Source: Rhodopirellula sp. (lineage in GTDB: Bacteria; Planctomycetota; Planctomycetia; Pirellulales; Thermoguttaceae). From it: DNA of 64,000 bases. Location: positions 1 through 64,000 of the forward strand of contig JAAYEH010000059.1 in assembly GCA_012728855.1 (NCBI GenBank), in the 5' to 3' direction. Shown here one piece after another: positions 7,902 through 17,388 of this stretch. The notes under the pieces are model-generated. The model had not been told where the DNA came from. It searched no databases and saw only the letters and a list, made by a program, of their open reading frames with translations. The first letter of the stretch is position 1, and every line of letters starts with the position of its first letter. The position numbers were made by a program, and so were the translations under genes.

Positions 7902-8852
7902 ATGATGCGCGCAGCCGTAATTCCGAGATATGGGCCGCCCGCCGTGCTGGAAATCCGCGACGTTCCCCGCCCCGACGTGCGCCCGGGGCGGGTTCTGATC
8001 CGCGTTCGCGCCGCCGGGGTCAATCCGTTGGACTGGCGAATCCGCAGCGGTTCCCTCCGCCTGCTGTTGCCGCTGAAATTGCCATTGATTCCCGGCTACG
8101 ATGTCTCCGGCGAAGTGGCCGAGGTGGGCGAGGGAGTGACGCAGTTCCAGCCGGGCGATGAGGTGTTCGCTTTCCTCGATGCGATCCGCGGCGGCGCCTA
8201 TGCCGAATTCGTCGGCGCCTCCCCATCGGTCGTTGCGCGCAAGCCCGCCAACCTCAGCCATGAAGAGGCCGCCGCGGTGCCTCTGGCCGCTTCGACCGCG
8301 CTCTACGCCCTCCGTGACATCGCCAAGATCCACAGCCAGTCGGAGGTGCTCATCAACGGCGCCGCCGGCGGCGTCGGTTCGTTCGCGGTGCAACTGGCCA
8401 AGGCGCTGGGCGCTTGTGTGACGGGTGTTTGCGGTCCGGAGAACATCGATTTTGTCGGCCAGTTGGGGGCCGACCGTGCGCTCGACTACCACAAGACCGA
8501 CTTCACCCGCCAGCCGGAACAATACGATCTGGTGTTCGACGCGGTCTCCAAGAGTTCCTACGGGAAATGCCGGGGAGTCATGAAAACTCACGGCCACTAC
8601 GTTTCGACCGTGCCGACGCCGATGGAGTATTTCCACCAAGGCGTTACTTGGCTCTTGGGCGGACGGCGAAGTCATACCTTCCTGGTCCGCCCTCGCGGCG
8701 CCGACCTGCGGCACCTCGCGACGCTCATCGAGTCGGGCCGGCTTCGCCCGATCGTCCAGCGGGCCTACCCGCTGGACGAAGTCGCCCAAGCCCACGAGGC
8801 GAGCCAGGCAGGTCATGTCCGCGGCAAACTGGTCCTGCGGATCGGCGACTAA
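7902..8852 (+). CDS. NADP-dependent quinone oxidoreductase-like (MDR family, zinc-free)
   Basis: A 316-aa medium-chain dehydrogenase/reductase. The N-terminal GroES-like fold has GVNPLDWRIRSG and PGYDVSGEVAEVGEGV, and the Rossmann fold has NGAAGGVGSFAVQLAKALG (about residues 149-167). The zinc-binding cysteines of alcohol dehydrogenases are absent, which fits the quinone/enone reductase branch. The substrate cannot be inferred. AGGAGG precedes the tandem ATG codons at 7902 and 7905. It stands alone; its stop codon overlaps a hairpin element that could terminate it. Confidence 0.85.
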   Translation: MMRAAVIPRYGPPAVLEIRDVPRPDVRPGRVLIRVRAAGVNPLDWRIRSGSLRLLLPLKLPLIPGYDVSGEVAEVGEGVTQFQPGDEVFAFLDAIRGGAYAEFVGASPSVVARKPANLSHEEAAAVPLAASTALYALRDIAKIHSQSEVLINGAAGGVGSFAVQLAKALGACVTGVCGPENIDFVGQLGADRALDYHKTDFTRQPEQYDLVFDAVSKSSYGKCRGVMKTHGHYVSTVPTPMEYFHQGVTWLLGGRRSHTFLVRPRGADLRHLATLIESGRLRPIVQRAYPLDEVAQAHEASQAGHVRGKLVLRIGD

Positions 8853-8950
8853 GAGCCTATCCCAAAACCGTCGGGGACTGGCTCATTTTGCGGAGTCTTC
8901 GGAGCAGAATGTGCCTGTCCCCTTCTCCTCGAGGTTTTGGGATAGGCTCT
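8852..8950. repeat. 99-bp hairpin element with perfect 18-bp arms and GGGGAC core
   Basis: AGAGCCTATCCCAAAACC (8852-8869) is the exact inverse of 8933-8950. Inside is a second pairing, GGGGACTGGCTC with GTGCCTGTCCCC. It overlaps the stop codon of the preceding gene and lies before the convergent HEAT gene, so it may serve as a bidirectional terminator. Confidence 0.8.
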
Positions 8951-8973
8951 AAGCATCGGCGTCGATAACGGGG

Positions 8974-11067
8974 CTACATCCCCAAGCGGGCCTTTTCGGC
9001 ACGTTCCGCAATCGACTTATCCTTGGCGACCGCTTGGACCTTCTTCAGAATGGGCTCGAAATGTGCCTTGTTCGGCTGGCGCAAGAAACGATGATGGGCC
9101 AATTCAACGATGACCTCGCAGGCCGTCTGCGACAAGACGGGGTCGTCGAGATAGCCGGCAGCCCAGTCGGCGGTTTCGAGCGTTCGGATGGAGGCGGCCC
9201 GCGACAAAGCCAGGTTCTTGTTGTCGCTGGTGTCCGCAATCTCCATCGCGTTTTTCAGCATTCCAAGGGTTTCGGCCTCCGGTCGATCGGTGGGAAGGGT
9301 TACCACGCGAACATAGGCTCGCAATGCCTGCGAGCGATGGGCCTTCGATTCGGAATTCGTCGCCAAATCCCAAAGCGCACCGGCGTATTGAGCGGTCGGC
9401 CAATTCGAGAGAGCCCGAACCGCTGCCGCGGAAAGCTCCGGCTGGGGCGACTTCAAGAGCGGCTGAATCCTCTCGTAAACGGCGTCCGTCCCCAATCGTC
9501 CCAGCAGAGGCAGAACGGTTGCCTGAAACCGGGGCTGGTTGCTGTCGGCGTGCCGGTCCACGAAACCCAGGAGAACCGTCGCCCGATCGGAAACCGCCGG
9601 GTTCTTTTCGCAAATATAAGCGATCGCGCGCTCGACGGCGTCTCGCTGCGGGCCGGCCGGAACGTCCAGGTACAGAGCGAACATCCGCTTCAAGTCGGTC
9701 TCGTCCGGGTCGCAAATCGCCCGCAGGCCTTCGATCGCTCCCTCGCACACCGCGGGGTCCGTACTGCGGGCCAATTTCGTCAAGGGATCAATCGCCTCGT
9801 AGTACTTCAGTTTCGACAGAATATCAACGAGTTGCTCGCGAATGGCAACCTGTTGATTCAGTGCTTCCAGCAGGGCGGGACCAACCGCCGCTTTCGGCCG
9901 CTGCGCCAGCGCGTCGGCGGCGATTTGACGGCTGATGTCATCGGAACTCAAAGCCCGGATGAGAACCGGGATCACTCGGGGATCACCGGACGAACCGAGA
10001 AATCGCAATGCCATTTGAACCTTCGCCGGATCGCCGCTCCGCGCCGCTTCGAGCATGGCCGGCAGCATTTTTTCGCCCTGTCGCGACGCCAATTCCTCCA
10101 TCAGGGCAATCTGCAACTTCTGGCCGATCCCCTCCTGACGGAGCGTTTTCTCCAATGCCTCGTCGCTCAGATCCGTCATCTGGGAAATCACCACCTTCTG
10201 CCTGGCCGCATCCGGCGATTTCACCCAATCGGCAAGCAACGCCGCCCTCCGGTCGTCCGGCGTGGAGGCGAACAGGGCACGGAAACCGGCCTGGCGGGCG
10301 GCCTGGCATCGCTTGGGATCGGCCAGAAGACGGTGAATCTCCATCGCCTTGTCTTGGTGGTCCGCCGATTCCAGCAGAATGGCGGTCCGCACGGCGGCGG
10401 CCTCCATGGGGACAGAGGCCTTGTCGGCTTTTTTCAACGCATCGATCAGGAAGTCGGCTGCGGCTTCATTGCCGAAATTGCCCACCGCCCTCCAGGCGGC
10501 CAGAGCGACCGCCGCATCGTTGCTGCGGGTCAAGGCGATAATCTTATCGACCGACGCCGCATCCTGCATGATCGACAGCGAGTTGGCGACGCCGATCAGC
10601 GCACGGCCTTCCAGCTTGTCCAGCGCGTCTCGCAGAGCGGCAAGCGACGCGTCGGACTTGACCCGTTCCAGAAACAACCGCGCCGTGTCGGTCGTGGCCG
10701 GATCGAGAAGCATGGGAGCCACCGCGGGGACTTCCGCCTCGGTTCCGATGCGAAAGAGCTTGTCGCAGATGAACTGCCGCGCCGCGGCGGTCGTTGCCGG
10801 ATCCTGCAACGACTTGGCCAGGCGGGCCGCGGTTGCGGTTCGCTGCTTCTCATCCTTCATGGCGTTAATCACCACCCAATCCATCGCCAAGAGAGCTCTC
10901 TGGTCCTGGCCGGCCTCGTACTTGGGCATTTCGGCCCAGGCGGCTTCGACCTGTTCGGCGGAAAGATTGCCGCCGCTGCCGCCCTTTCCGGTGGTTGCCC
11001 AGTCGTCGGCCGGCAGGGCTGAACTCACCAAATAAAGAGATAGAAGAAGCGAACATGCAGGTTTCAT
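8974..11067 (-). CDS. exported HEAT-repeat protein
   Basis: This 697-aa protein starts with a signal peptide (MKPACSLLLSLYLVSSALPA). The rest is alpha-helical repeats of about 30-40 residues of HEAT/PBS-lyase type, for example LRFLGSSGDPRVIPVLIRAL and KLKYYEAIDPLTKLARS. Such proteins are extracellular or periplasmic scaffolds and are common in planctomycetes; no enzymatic motif is visible. It lies 69 nt downstream of the Tat oxidoreductase gene on the same strand and may share its transcript. The long plus-strand ORF over this region is a shadow. Confidence 0.8.
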   Translation of the reverse strand: MKPACSLLLSLYLVSSALPADDWATTGKGGSGGNLSAEQVEAAWAEMPKYEAGQDQRALLAMDWVVINAMKDEKQRTATAARLAKSLQDPATTAAARQFICDKLFRIGTEAEVPAVAPMLLDPATTDTARLFLERVKSDASLAALRDALDKLEGRALIGVANSLSIMQDAASVDKIIALTRSNDAAVALAAWRAVGNFGNEAAADFLIDALKKADKASVPMEAAAVRTAILLESADHQDKAMEIHRLLADPKRCQAARQAGFRALFASTPDDRRAALLADWVKSPDAARQKVVISQMTDLSDEALEKTLRQEGIGQKLQIALMEELASRQGEKMLPAMLEAARSGDPAKVQMALRFLGSSGDPRVIPVLIRALSSDDISRQIAADALAQRPKAAVGPALLEALNQQVAIREQLVDILSKLKYYEAIDPLTKLARSTDPAVCEGAIEGLRAICDPDETDLKRMFALYLDVPAGPQRDAVERAIAYICEKNPAVSDRATVLLGFVDRHADSNQPRFQATVLPLLGRLGTDAVYERIQPLLKSPQPELSAAAVRALSNWPTAQYAGALWDLATNSESKAHRSQALRAYVRVVTLPTDRPEAETLGMLKNAMEIADTSDNKNLALSRAASIRTLETADWAAGYLDDPVLSQTACEVIVELAHHRFLRQPNKAHFEPILKKVQAVAKDKSIAERAEKARLGM

Positions 11068-11136
11068 GGCAAAAACTCGTTGCTATGGAAAGTGGAAAGG
11101 TTCTGTTGTGATCACTACCGAAAACACGGCTCAGCC

Positions 11137-12471
11137 CTACATCGTCCAAGGGCTTCTCTCGGCCCGGCTGAGCATGGAATTGGCCTGCTCGTCGCCGATG
11201 AATTGATCGTTTTTCGGATCCCACTTCAGTTTCCGCCCCAGACGCAGAGCGATGTCGGAAACGTTGCCCAAAGTCGTCGCATAATGTCCCTGCTCGACGG
11301 GCGACACGGGATCCTTGCGGGTCCGCATGGAGCGGAAGAAGTCGGCCGTGTGGGACGTATAAGGATCGCCCCAGGCTGGGCTGACGTGCAGGGGATCGTC
11401 CGTGTCCTTCAGCGTGATCTGGAGCAATTTGGGATCGCCGGCCTCGATTCCGGCGCGGTTGACGTGAACCCAGCCCTCGTCGCCGATGAATCGGCAGCCC
11501 TGCTTGTAAGGATTACCCGTGTTGCAGAAGTTCATGACCAGTCCACTTGCGTACTGCATCTTCATCCGCCAGGCAATCCAGGTGTCCGCCATTCCGCTGT
11601 CGGGAAGAATGCCCTGTCCTTCGACTTCGAAAGGTTTCTCAAAGATCTCCGGCACGCCCCAACCGGCGATGTCCAGGTGATGGACGCCCCAATTGGTGAT
11701 GAAGCCGGCGCAGTAATGCGAAATCATGTACAAACCCAGCCACTCAACCCGCCGCGGGTCGAAGGGGAACATCGGGGCCGGGCCGGTCCACATATCCCAA
11801 TCGAACCCTTCCGGCGGATCGCAAGGGGCAACCGCCGGAATCACCGTACCGCCGGGGACCGCAACCTGAACCTCGGAAATCTTTCCCAGGTAACCGTTTC
11901 TCGCCAGACTGCAGGCCAGTCGGAATTTCGGATCGCTCCGTTGTTGCGTGCCAACCTGAAAGACGGTCCCGTATTGGCGCACCATCGCCTTGAGTTTCAC
12001 CCCCTGGGCGATCCAGCGTGTCACGGGTTTTTCGGCGTAGATATCCTTGCCCGATTCGATCACGCGGCTGTACAAACATCCGTGCCAATGATCGGGCACG
12101 GTCCCCCAGATCGCGTCGATATCGTCGCGGGCCAGGACATCCCGGAAGTCGCCGTACAGTTTGCAGCCGCTATACGAGCCTTTGCCCAATCGTTCCGTGT
12201 AGAAAGACTCGGTCATCTGGCAAGCGCTTTCGCCACGATCCCGCCGCGCGTCGGCAATGGCCACGACCTGGTGATCCGGCAGAGGACGCATGGCATTCAA
12301 GGAATGCCGGCCCCGGTTGCCGACGCCGAAGACGCCAATGGTGATCCGTTCGCTGGGAGGAATCTGGCCGTCTTTGCCCAAAACGGCGGACGGAAGGACA
12401 AGAGGACTCGCTGCCGAGGCGGCAAGGGTTCCTGCCAGAAAAGTGCGTCGGGAAAGTTGGTGATTCGTCAT
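11137..12471 (-). CDS. Tat-exported Gfo/Idh/MocA family oxidoreductase
   Basis: A 444-aa protein with a twin-arginine signal (SRRTFLAGTLAASAAS) followed by a Rossmann fold with ITIGVFGVGNRGRHSL and the family EKPVTRW motif (YAEKPVTRWIAQG). The family uses NAD(P) to oxidise or epimerise sugars and related polyols; the Tat signal implies export with cofactor bound. Many planctomycetes carry dozens of such genes, so the substrate cannot be assigned. Just upstream lies the 3' remnant of a secreted hydrolase-like gene, a possible former operon partner. Confidence 0.87.
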   Translation of the reverse strand: MTNHQLSRRTFLAGTLAASAASPLVLPSAVLGKDGQIPPSERITIGVFGVGNRGRHSLNAMRPLPDHQVVAIADARRDRGESACQMTESFYTERLGKGSYSGCKLYGDFRDVLARDDIDAIWGTVPDHWHGCLYSRVIESGKDIYAEKPVTRWIAQGVKLKAMVRQYGTVFQVGTQQRSDPKFRLACSLARNGYLGKISEVQVAVPGGTVIPAVAPCDPPEGFDWDMWTGPAPMFPFDPRRVEWLGLYMISHYCAGFITNWGVHHLDIAGWGVPEIFEKPFEVEGQGILPDSGMADTWIAWRMKMQYASGLVMNFCNTGNPYKQGCRFIGDEGWVHVNRAGIEAGDPKLLQITLKDTDDPLHVSPAWGDPYTSHTADFFRSMRTRKDPVSPVEQGHYATTLGNVSDIALRLGRKLKWDPKNDQFIGDEQANSMLSRAERSPWTM

Positions 12472-12474
12472 GGG

Positions 12475-12690
12475 TTACTTCCACAGTGTATAAATGATTT
12501 CAACCGTTTCATCGACCAGCATCTGTCCGCCTTCCGGACCGATGACGTTGCTCTGCGGGATGGCCGAATAGGATCCGGCCACCCGGGCCCGTTCGGTAGG
12601 CAAGTAGCCGCCAAAGTCGGACATCTGGACGACAAACGTCTGCGTCGCCAGGCCCGACAACCCTTCTTTCGCCGATGCCCACGGGTCGAT
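12475..12690 (-). pseudogene. 3' remnant of a neutral-ceramidase-like secreted protein gene
   Basis: The minus frame ending at 12475 reads SGLATQTFVVQMSDFGGYLPTE and ends EGGQMLVDETVEIIYTLWK. This resembles the C-terminus of planctomycete neutral/alkaline ceramidase-like proteins (TFVVxLS..GYLPT pattern). No complete upstream gene exists; within 80 bp the frame runs into the C-terminal-looking tail AKLEAEIKRLQAELQRRAGP of something else. I read this as decayed gene ends. The family assignment is from memory of the motif pattern. Confidence 0.4.
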
Positions 12691-13051
12691 CAGGGGCCGG
12701 CGCGACGCTGCAATTCGGCTTGCAGCCGCTTGATTTCCGCCTCCAGTTTCGCACCTTTCGCTTTATGGTCATCTTAACCGGTCACCTCGCGACTTTCCAC
12801 CCGCAATCGACCCCATTCCAGGGACATTCCCGGCAGTGGCGCTTTCGCCGATGCTCAGGTCGGGGTGTCGCAGCATTGGAGTCGGCAAACCGCCGCGCGG
12901 ACCCTCTCCCGCAGGGAGCGGGAACGTGCTAGACTTAAGGCCTACCCTAAACCTCGTGACGACCGGAGGTTCTTCTCCTGTAGCCGGGGGTGGTGGCAGG
13001 TTCTGATAACTTTCATTGGCACGTGCTGGTTTGACTGGGAAGGTGTGATCG

Positions 13052-14752
13052 ATGGAAATGGACCAATTGGTAGCCCTGTGCAAGCGGAGAGGGTTCCTCT
13101 ACCAATCGAGTGAGATTTATGGGGGACTCAATGGCTTCTGGGACTACGGTCCGATGGGCATTGAGCTGAAGCGGAATATCCGCGAGGCTTGGTGGCGAGA
13201 CATGGTGCAGGGGCACAACGAGTTGTCGGTTCCGGCGGGCGCCGTTTCGCCCTACGAAATGGTCGGCATCGACACGACGATCATCCTCCACCCCCAGGTG
13301 TGGAAGTGCTCCGGTCATTACGACTTGTTCCACGACATGATGCAGACCTGCCGGCAGTGCAAGCGGCTGTTCCGGGCCGATCACGTCGGCGAGATGCTCA
13401 AGGAATCGGCGTGGGCGAAGGCGCTGGCGGAAGCAACAGGCGGCGATGTTTCGACGCCGAATAGCGAAGGTCTGTTGAAATGGGCCAAATCCAAGGGGAA
13501 GAAGCTGGCCCCGGGGCTGGCGCTGGTTCGGGCGCCGGAGGTTACGCTCGCCAGCCTGGCGAAACATCTGGAGCAGGCCTCCACCTCCGGATTGTCGTTC
13601 AAGGGACTGCTCCAGCACCTGGCTACCGAGCAGCCGGCCGAGACCGGTCTGCAAACGCCGTGTCCGGAATGCGGCGGGGATCTGACGGAGCCGCGCGAGT
13701 TCAACTTGATGTTCGAGACCCATTATGGCGCGGTTCGCGACGAGAGCAATAAGGCGTTTCTCCGTCCCGAGACCGCACAGGGAATCTTCATCAACTTCAA
13801 GAATGTCGTCGACAGCACGCGGGTCCGCGTCCCCTTTGGCATCGCACAAATGGGCAAGAGCTTCCGCAACGAAATCACGCCACGGAATTTCACCTTCCGT
13901 TCAAGAGAGTTCGAGCAGATGGAGATCGAGTTCTTCTGCCATCCCTCGACCTCAGCCCGGTGGTATCGATATTGGCGTGATCGCCGTTACCGCTGGTACG
14001 TCGAACTCGGACTGGCCGGGGATCGGCTGCGGTTGCGCGAACACGAACAGGAGGAATTGAGCCACTACTCATGCGGCACGGCCGACATCGAATACGCCTT
14101 CCCGTTTCTGCCGCCCGGCGAATTCGGCGAGTTGGAGGGAATCGCCCATCGCGGCGACTTCGACCTTCGAAGCCACATGGAAGGTAAGCTGGTTCGCAAG
14201 GGGGACGAACTCGTTGTCGAGAGCGACGAAGAGGGCAAGCCTCGCTACCGCGGCAGCGGCAAGGATCTCAGCTACTTCGACGACCTGGCGAAAGAGCGCT
14301 ACATTCCCCATGTGATCGAGCCATCGGCCGGAGCCGACCGGGCGACGCTCGCCTTCCTCTGCGAGGCCTATCGCGAGGACGCGGCCCCGGACGAGAACGG
14401 CGCGATGAAACCGCGGACCTATTTGAAGTTCCATCCTCGGCTGGCCCCCATCAAGGCGGCAGTCTTTCCGCTGGTCCGCAAGGACGGTATGCCGGAGGTC
14501 GCCCAGGAGATTTATACGGAATTGAAGCGGCACTTCAACGTGATGTACGACGAAAAGTCGGCCGTGGGACGTCGCTACCGCCGGCAGGACGAGGTGGGAA
14601 CTCCGTACTGTGTTACCGTTGACAGCCAGACCCTGGTTGACGGCACGGTGACGTTTCGCGATCGGGATTCGCTCAAACAGTGGCGTGTGCGGCGCGAAGA
14701 CTGCTTGAAGGAGTTATTTGGGCTGATCGTCGGCGGGGCGGCGCCGTGCTGA
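13052..14752 (+). CDS. glyS: glycyl-tRNA synthetase (dimeric, eukaryote-like class II type)
   Basis: This 566-aa enzyme charges tRNA-Gly in the cytoplasm. It opens with a typical N-terminus (LVALCKRRGFLYQSSEIYGG). Class II motifs are visible: motif 2 around GIAQMGKSFRNEITPRNFTFRSREFEQME and motif 3 near AGADRATLAFL. The C-terminal anticodon domain contains RTYLKFHPRLAPIKAAVFPL. The Cys-x2-Cys pairs CRQCK and CPECGG probably bind zinc. An internal insertion (about residues 110-200) separates them, as in many bacterial homologues. It is a single gene on the plus strand among minus-strand neighbours. Confidence 0.95.
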   Translation: MEMDQLVALCKRRGFLYQSSEIYGGLNGFWDYGPMGIELKRNIREAWWRDMVQGHNELSVPAGAVSPYEMVGIDTTIILHPQVWKCSGHYDLFHDMMQTCRQCKRLFRADHVGEMLKESAWAKALAEATGGDVSTPNSEGLLKWAKSKGKKLAPGLALVRAPEVTLASLAKHLEQASTSGLSFKGLLQHLATEQPAETGLQTPCPECGGDLTEPREFNLMFETHYGAVRDESNKAFLRPETAQGIFINFKNVVDSTRVRVPFGIAQMGKSFRNEITPRNFTFRSREFEQMEIEFFCHPSTSARWYRYWRDRRYRWYVELGLAGDRLRLREHEQEELSHYSCGTADIEYAFPFLPPGEFGELEGIAHRGDFDLRSHMEGKLVRKGDELVVESDEEGKPRYRGSGKDLSYFDDLAKERYIPHVIEPSAGADRATLAFLCEAYREDAAPDENGAMKPRTYLKFHPRLAPIKAAVFPLVRKDGMPEVAQEIYTELKRHFNVMYDEKSAVGRRYRRQDEVGTPYCVTVDSQTLVDGTVTFRDRDSLKQWRVRREDCLKELFGLIVGGAAPC

Positions 14753-14866
14753 ACTGCGGGGATCCGGAGGCCCAAAAGGCCATCAGCCCGGCTGTTCTTT
14801 GATCATGCGACAGCCCGCCTGCTTCCCGGCGGCCGGGGTGATTTTGGGCCGACGATTCGCGGTACG

Positions 14867-14915
14867 TCAGGCTTTCCAGCCTGACCGCCACGCAGAGTCA
14901 GGCTGGAAAGCCTGA
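14867..14915. repeat. paired TCAGGCTTTCCAGCCTGA hairpins
   Basis: TCAGGCTTTCCAGCCTGA (14867-14884) and its inverse TCAGGCTGGAAAGCCTGA (14898-14915) form a perfect 18-bp inverted repeat with a 13-nt loop; each arm is itself a small hairpin. It sits between the convergent glyS and fabF genes and could terminate both. Just upstream (14784-14822) are two direct CAGCCCGGCTG/CAGCCCGCCTG half-sites of another repeat family. Confidence 0.75.
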
Positions 14916-14926
14916 TGCGCTCGAAG

Positions 14927-16177
14927 TCAGACCGTTCCGTTGCGGAGGCGGCCGACGACGAGCGAGGCGTTGTGGCCACCGAAACCAAAGCTGTTGGACA
15001 TCGCCACGTCCAATCTCCGCTCCCGCGCCTGATTGGGCGTATAGTCCAAGTCGCAGAGCGGGTCGGGAGTGTGGTAGTTGATCGTCGGTGGAATCACGCC
15101 GTGAACAATAGCGAGCACCGTGAGCACCAGTTCGACACCGCCGCTGGCGCCGAGCATGTGGCCGAGCTGGCTTTTCGTGCTGGAGACACTCAGCTTGTAG
15201 GCATGGTCCCCGAAGATCGACTTGACGGCGGCGGTCTCTGCCTGGTCGCCCAGTGGAGTGCTAGTGCCGTGTGCGTTAATATAGCCGACTGCCGAGGGGT
15301 CGATCCTGGCGTTCGCCAGCGCCAGGCGCATGGCTGTGGCTGCGCCGATCCCGTCCTTGTCCGGCTGGGTAATGTGGCTGCCGTCGGCGCTGCATCCGCT
15401 GCCGAGCATTTCCGCATAGATTCGCGCGCCGCGGGCTTTTGCGTGCTCCAACTCCTCGAGGACCACGATGCCGGCCCCTTCGCTGAGTACGAAGCCGTCG
15501 CGGTCTTTTTCGAAGGGGCGGCTGGCGCCCGCCGGATCGTCGTTCCGCTCCGAGAGCGCCCGCATCGCGCAGAAACCACTCATTCCCATAGGAGTGACCG
15601 CCGCTTCCGCGCCGCCGCTGATCATGATGTCGGCATCGCCGTATTGGATCGTGCGGAAGGCATCGCCCATTGCATTCGACGCGCTGGCGCAGGCGGTAGC
15701 CACCGCGGCGTTGGGGCCGCGCAGGCCGTATTGGATGGAGACCTGTCCGCTGGCCGCATTGGGCATCAGCTTCGGAATGGTAAAGGCCGATACCTTGTCG
15801 GGGCCTTTTTCCAAGAGTCGAGTATGCTGGACCTCGATCTCGTGGAGCCCACCGATTCCGGAACCGATCATCACACCGCAGCGCGACAGATCCTCGCTGC
15901 CAAATTCCAGGCCCGAATCGCGGACAGCGTCGACCGAGGCCACTAGCGCAAACTGGGTGAAGCGGTCGAGCTTCTTGGTGTCCTTGGCGGGGATGTAGCC
16001 GTCGGTCGACCAGGGGTCGATCTCGCCTCCAAACCGGGAGCGGTAGAGGGACATATCGAACCGTTTGATCGGCCGAACGCCACTTTCCCCATTGCAGATG
16101 CGGGTCCAGAGGTCGTCGACCTGACAGCTTAGCGACGTGACGGCGCCGAGGCCGGTGATGACAACGCGACGTTTCAT
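14927..16177 (-). CDS. fabF: beta-ketoacyl-ACP synthase II
   Basis: A 416-aa condensing enzyme of fatty acid elongation. The active-site Cys lies in VATACASASNAMG, and the two catalytic His residues are in NAHGTSTPLGD and KSQLGHMLGASGG. Near the C-terminus is NSFGFGGHNASLV. It condenses malonyl-ACP with acyl-ACP and releases CO2. It is the last gene of the rpmF-fabD-fabG-acpP-fabF series on the minus strand, 5 nt after acpP. Length and motifs are normal. Confidence 0.96.
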   Translation of the reverse strand: MKRRVVITGLGAVTSLSCQVDDLWTRICNGESGVRPIKRFDMSLYRSRFGGEIDPWSTDGYIPAKDTKKLDRFTQFALVASVDAVRDSGLEFGSEDLSRCGVMIGSGIGGLHEIEVQHTRLLEKGPDKVSAFTIPKLMPNAASGQVSIQYGLRGPNAAVATACASASNAMGDAFRTIQYGDADIMISGGAEAAVTPMGMSGFCAMRALSERNDDPAGASRPFEKDRDGFVLSEGAGIVVLEELEHAKARGARIYAEMLGSGCSADGSHITQPDKDGIGAATAMRLALANARIDPSAVGYINAHGTSTPLGDQAETAAVKSIFGDHAYKLSVSSTKSQLGHMLGASGGVELVLTVLAIVHGVIPPTINYHTPDPLCDLDYTPNQARERRLDVAMSNSFGFGGHNASLVVGRLRNGTV

Positions 16178-16182
16178 GGGAA

Positions 16183-16431
16183 CTAATCGGATTCCTTCTG
16201 AACTGCCTGCTCGATGTGATCGATAGCCTGGCCGACCGTCTGAATCTTTTCGGCGGCATCGTCGGGGATGTTGATGTCGAACTCTTCCTCCAATTCCATG
16301 ACCAGTTCGACGGTGTCGAGCGAGTCCGCACCGAGGTCGTTGACGAACGACGTTTCGCGGGCTATCTGATCCTTGCTGACGCCCAACTGCTCGGCGACGA
16401 TGTCGATGACGCGTTCTTCCACTGAGGCCAC
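16183..16431 (-). CDS. acpP: acyl carrier protein
   Basis: An 82-aa acidic four-helix protein with the phosphopantetheine serine in [18 protein letters not shown]. It carries acyl chains between the Fab enzymes. A GTG start at 16431 is preceded by AAGGAGGATCCC. It sits directly upstream of fabF; a hairpin element (16484-16540) separates it from fabG, so its expression may be uncoupled from the upstream genes. Confidence 0.96.
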   Translation of the reverse strand: MASVEERVIDIVAEQLGVSKDQIARETSFVNDLGADSLDTVELVMELEEEFDINIPDDAAEKIQTVGQAIDHIEQAVQKESD

Positions 16432-16483
16432 TTCGGGATCCTCCTTATGATTGCCTTGGATTACCTTGGATACGCAACTCGGT

Positions 16484-16540
16484 ACGGTTCAAAAACGGGG
16501 AGAATACGCCCCGAAAGGAGACGCGTTCCCCGTGTTTTTC
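16484..16540. repeat. hairpin between fabG and acpP (GGTTCAAAAACGGGG family)
   Basis: AAAAACGGGGA pairs with TCCCCGTGTTTTT around a central loop. The first 18 nt (ACGGTTCAAAAACGGGGA) are identical to 23039-23056. Read on the minus strand it is terminator-like (GC stem then a T run) and lies between fabG and acpP. Confidence 0.65.
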
Positions 16541-16615
16541 GGACATTGATCGATCGAACAAGGTTAGCGGTTTTTCAAGCGACTGTCTATATCGCGTCGG
16601 GGAAGTCTGCGAAGC

Positions 16616-17371
16616 TTATGCCGTCAAGCCGCCATCGACCGTCAAAACATGGCCGGTGATGAACGCCGCGGCATCGCTGGCGAGGAAAAGCACCGCATCG
16701 GCTACGTCTTGCGGTTCTCCCATCCGCCCCAAAGGGATGCGAGCCTTTACCTGCTCGAGGATCTCCTCTCCCAGCGCCGCGGTCATTTCCGTCGCGATAA
16801 AGCCCGGGGCGACGGCATTCACCGTGATGTTTCGGCCGGCCAGCTCCTTGGCAACCGTTCGGGTGAGTCCGATCACCCCCGCTTTCGAGGCGGAGTAATT
16901 CGCTTGCCCGGGGTTGCCAGTGAGTCCCGAAACGCTCGCCATATTGATGATGCGACCGCGCTGGCCTTTCATCATGGGCCGAGCGGCAGCGCGCGTGAAA
17001 AGGAATGTCCCGCGGAGATTGATGCCAATGACGGCATCCCATTGGTCATCTTTCATCCGCATGATGAGGGTGTCACGGGTAATGCCGGCGTTGTTGACGA
17101 GGATGTCGAGCCGCTGCCACTTGCCGACTACTTCCTCAACGACCTGGTTGACGCGAGCGCTATCGGTGACGTCGCAAGGGAAGCTCTCCGCCGCGCCGCC
17201 CGCCGCGCGCACCTTGTCGGCCGCCTCGCCGAGCTGCTCGGCGTTGACATCCACCATGGCGACCTTCGCGCCGGCTCCGGCCAACGAATGCGCGACGGAA
17301 AGGCCAAGGCCCCTGGCCGCCCCGGTGACAATTGCCACTTGTCCGCTCAGATCGGTCGAGATACGACTCAT
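16616..17371 (-). CDS. fabG: 3-oxoacyl-ACP reductase
   Basis: A 251-aa short-chain dehydrogenase that reduces 3-oxoacyl-ACP with NADPH. It has the cofactor loop TGAARGLG, the NNAG motif in ILVNNAGITRD, catalytic Ser in NMASVSG, YSASK (Tyr and Lys), and PGFIATEM. The ORF track extends the frame to 17803, but that part shadows fabD; ATG 17371, preceded by GGAG, gives the family-typical N-terminus (LSGQVAIVTGA). It is the third gene of the fab cluster. Confidence 0.96.
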   Translation of the reverse strand: MSRISTDLSGQVAIVTGAARGLGLSVAHSLAGAGAKVAMVDVNAEQLGEAADKVRAAGGAAESFPCDVTDSARVNQVVEEVVGKWQRLDILVNNAGITRDTLIMRMKDDQWDAVIGINLRGTFLFTRAAARPMMKGQRGRIINMASVSGLTGNPGQANYSASKAGVIGLTRTVAKELAGRNITVNAVAPGFIATEMTAALGEEILEQVKARIPLGRMGEPQDVADAVLFLASDAAAFITGHVLTVDGGLTA

Positions 17372-17388
17372 AGTACTCCGCTCATCTG

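Noticed and set aside
9034-11022. 662-aa plus-strand ORF
   Set aside because: Antisense shadow of the HEAT-repeat gene in high-GC DNA; no recognisable motif.
11080-12777. 565-aa plus-strand ORF
   Set aside because: Antisense of the Tat oxidoreductase; the minus frame has clear family motifs.
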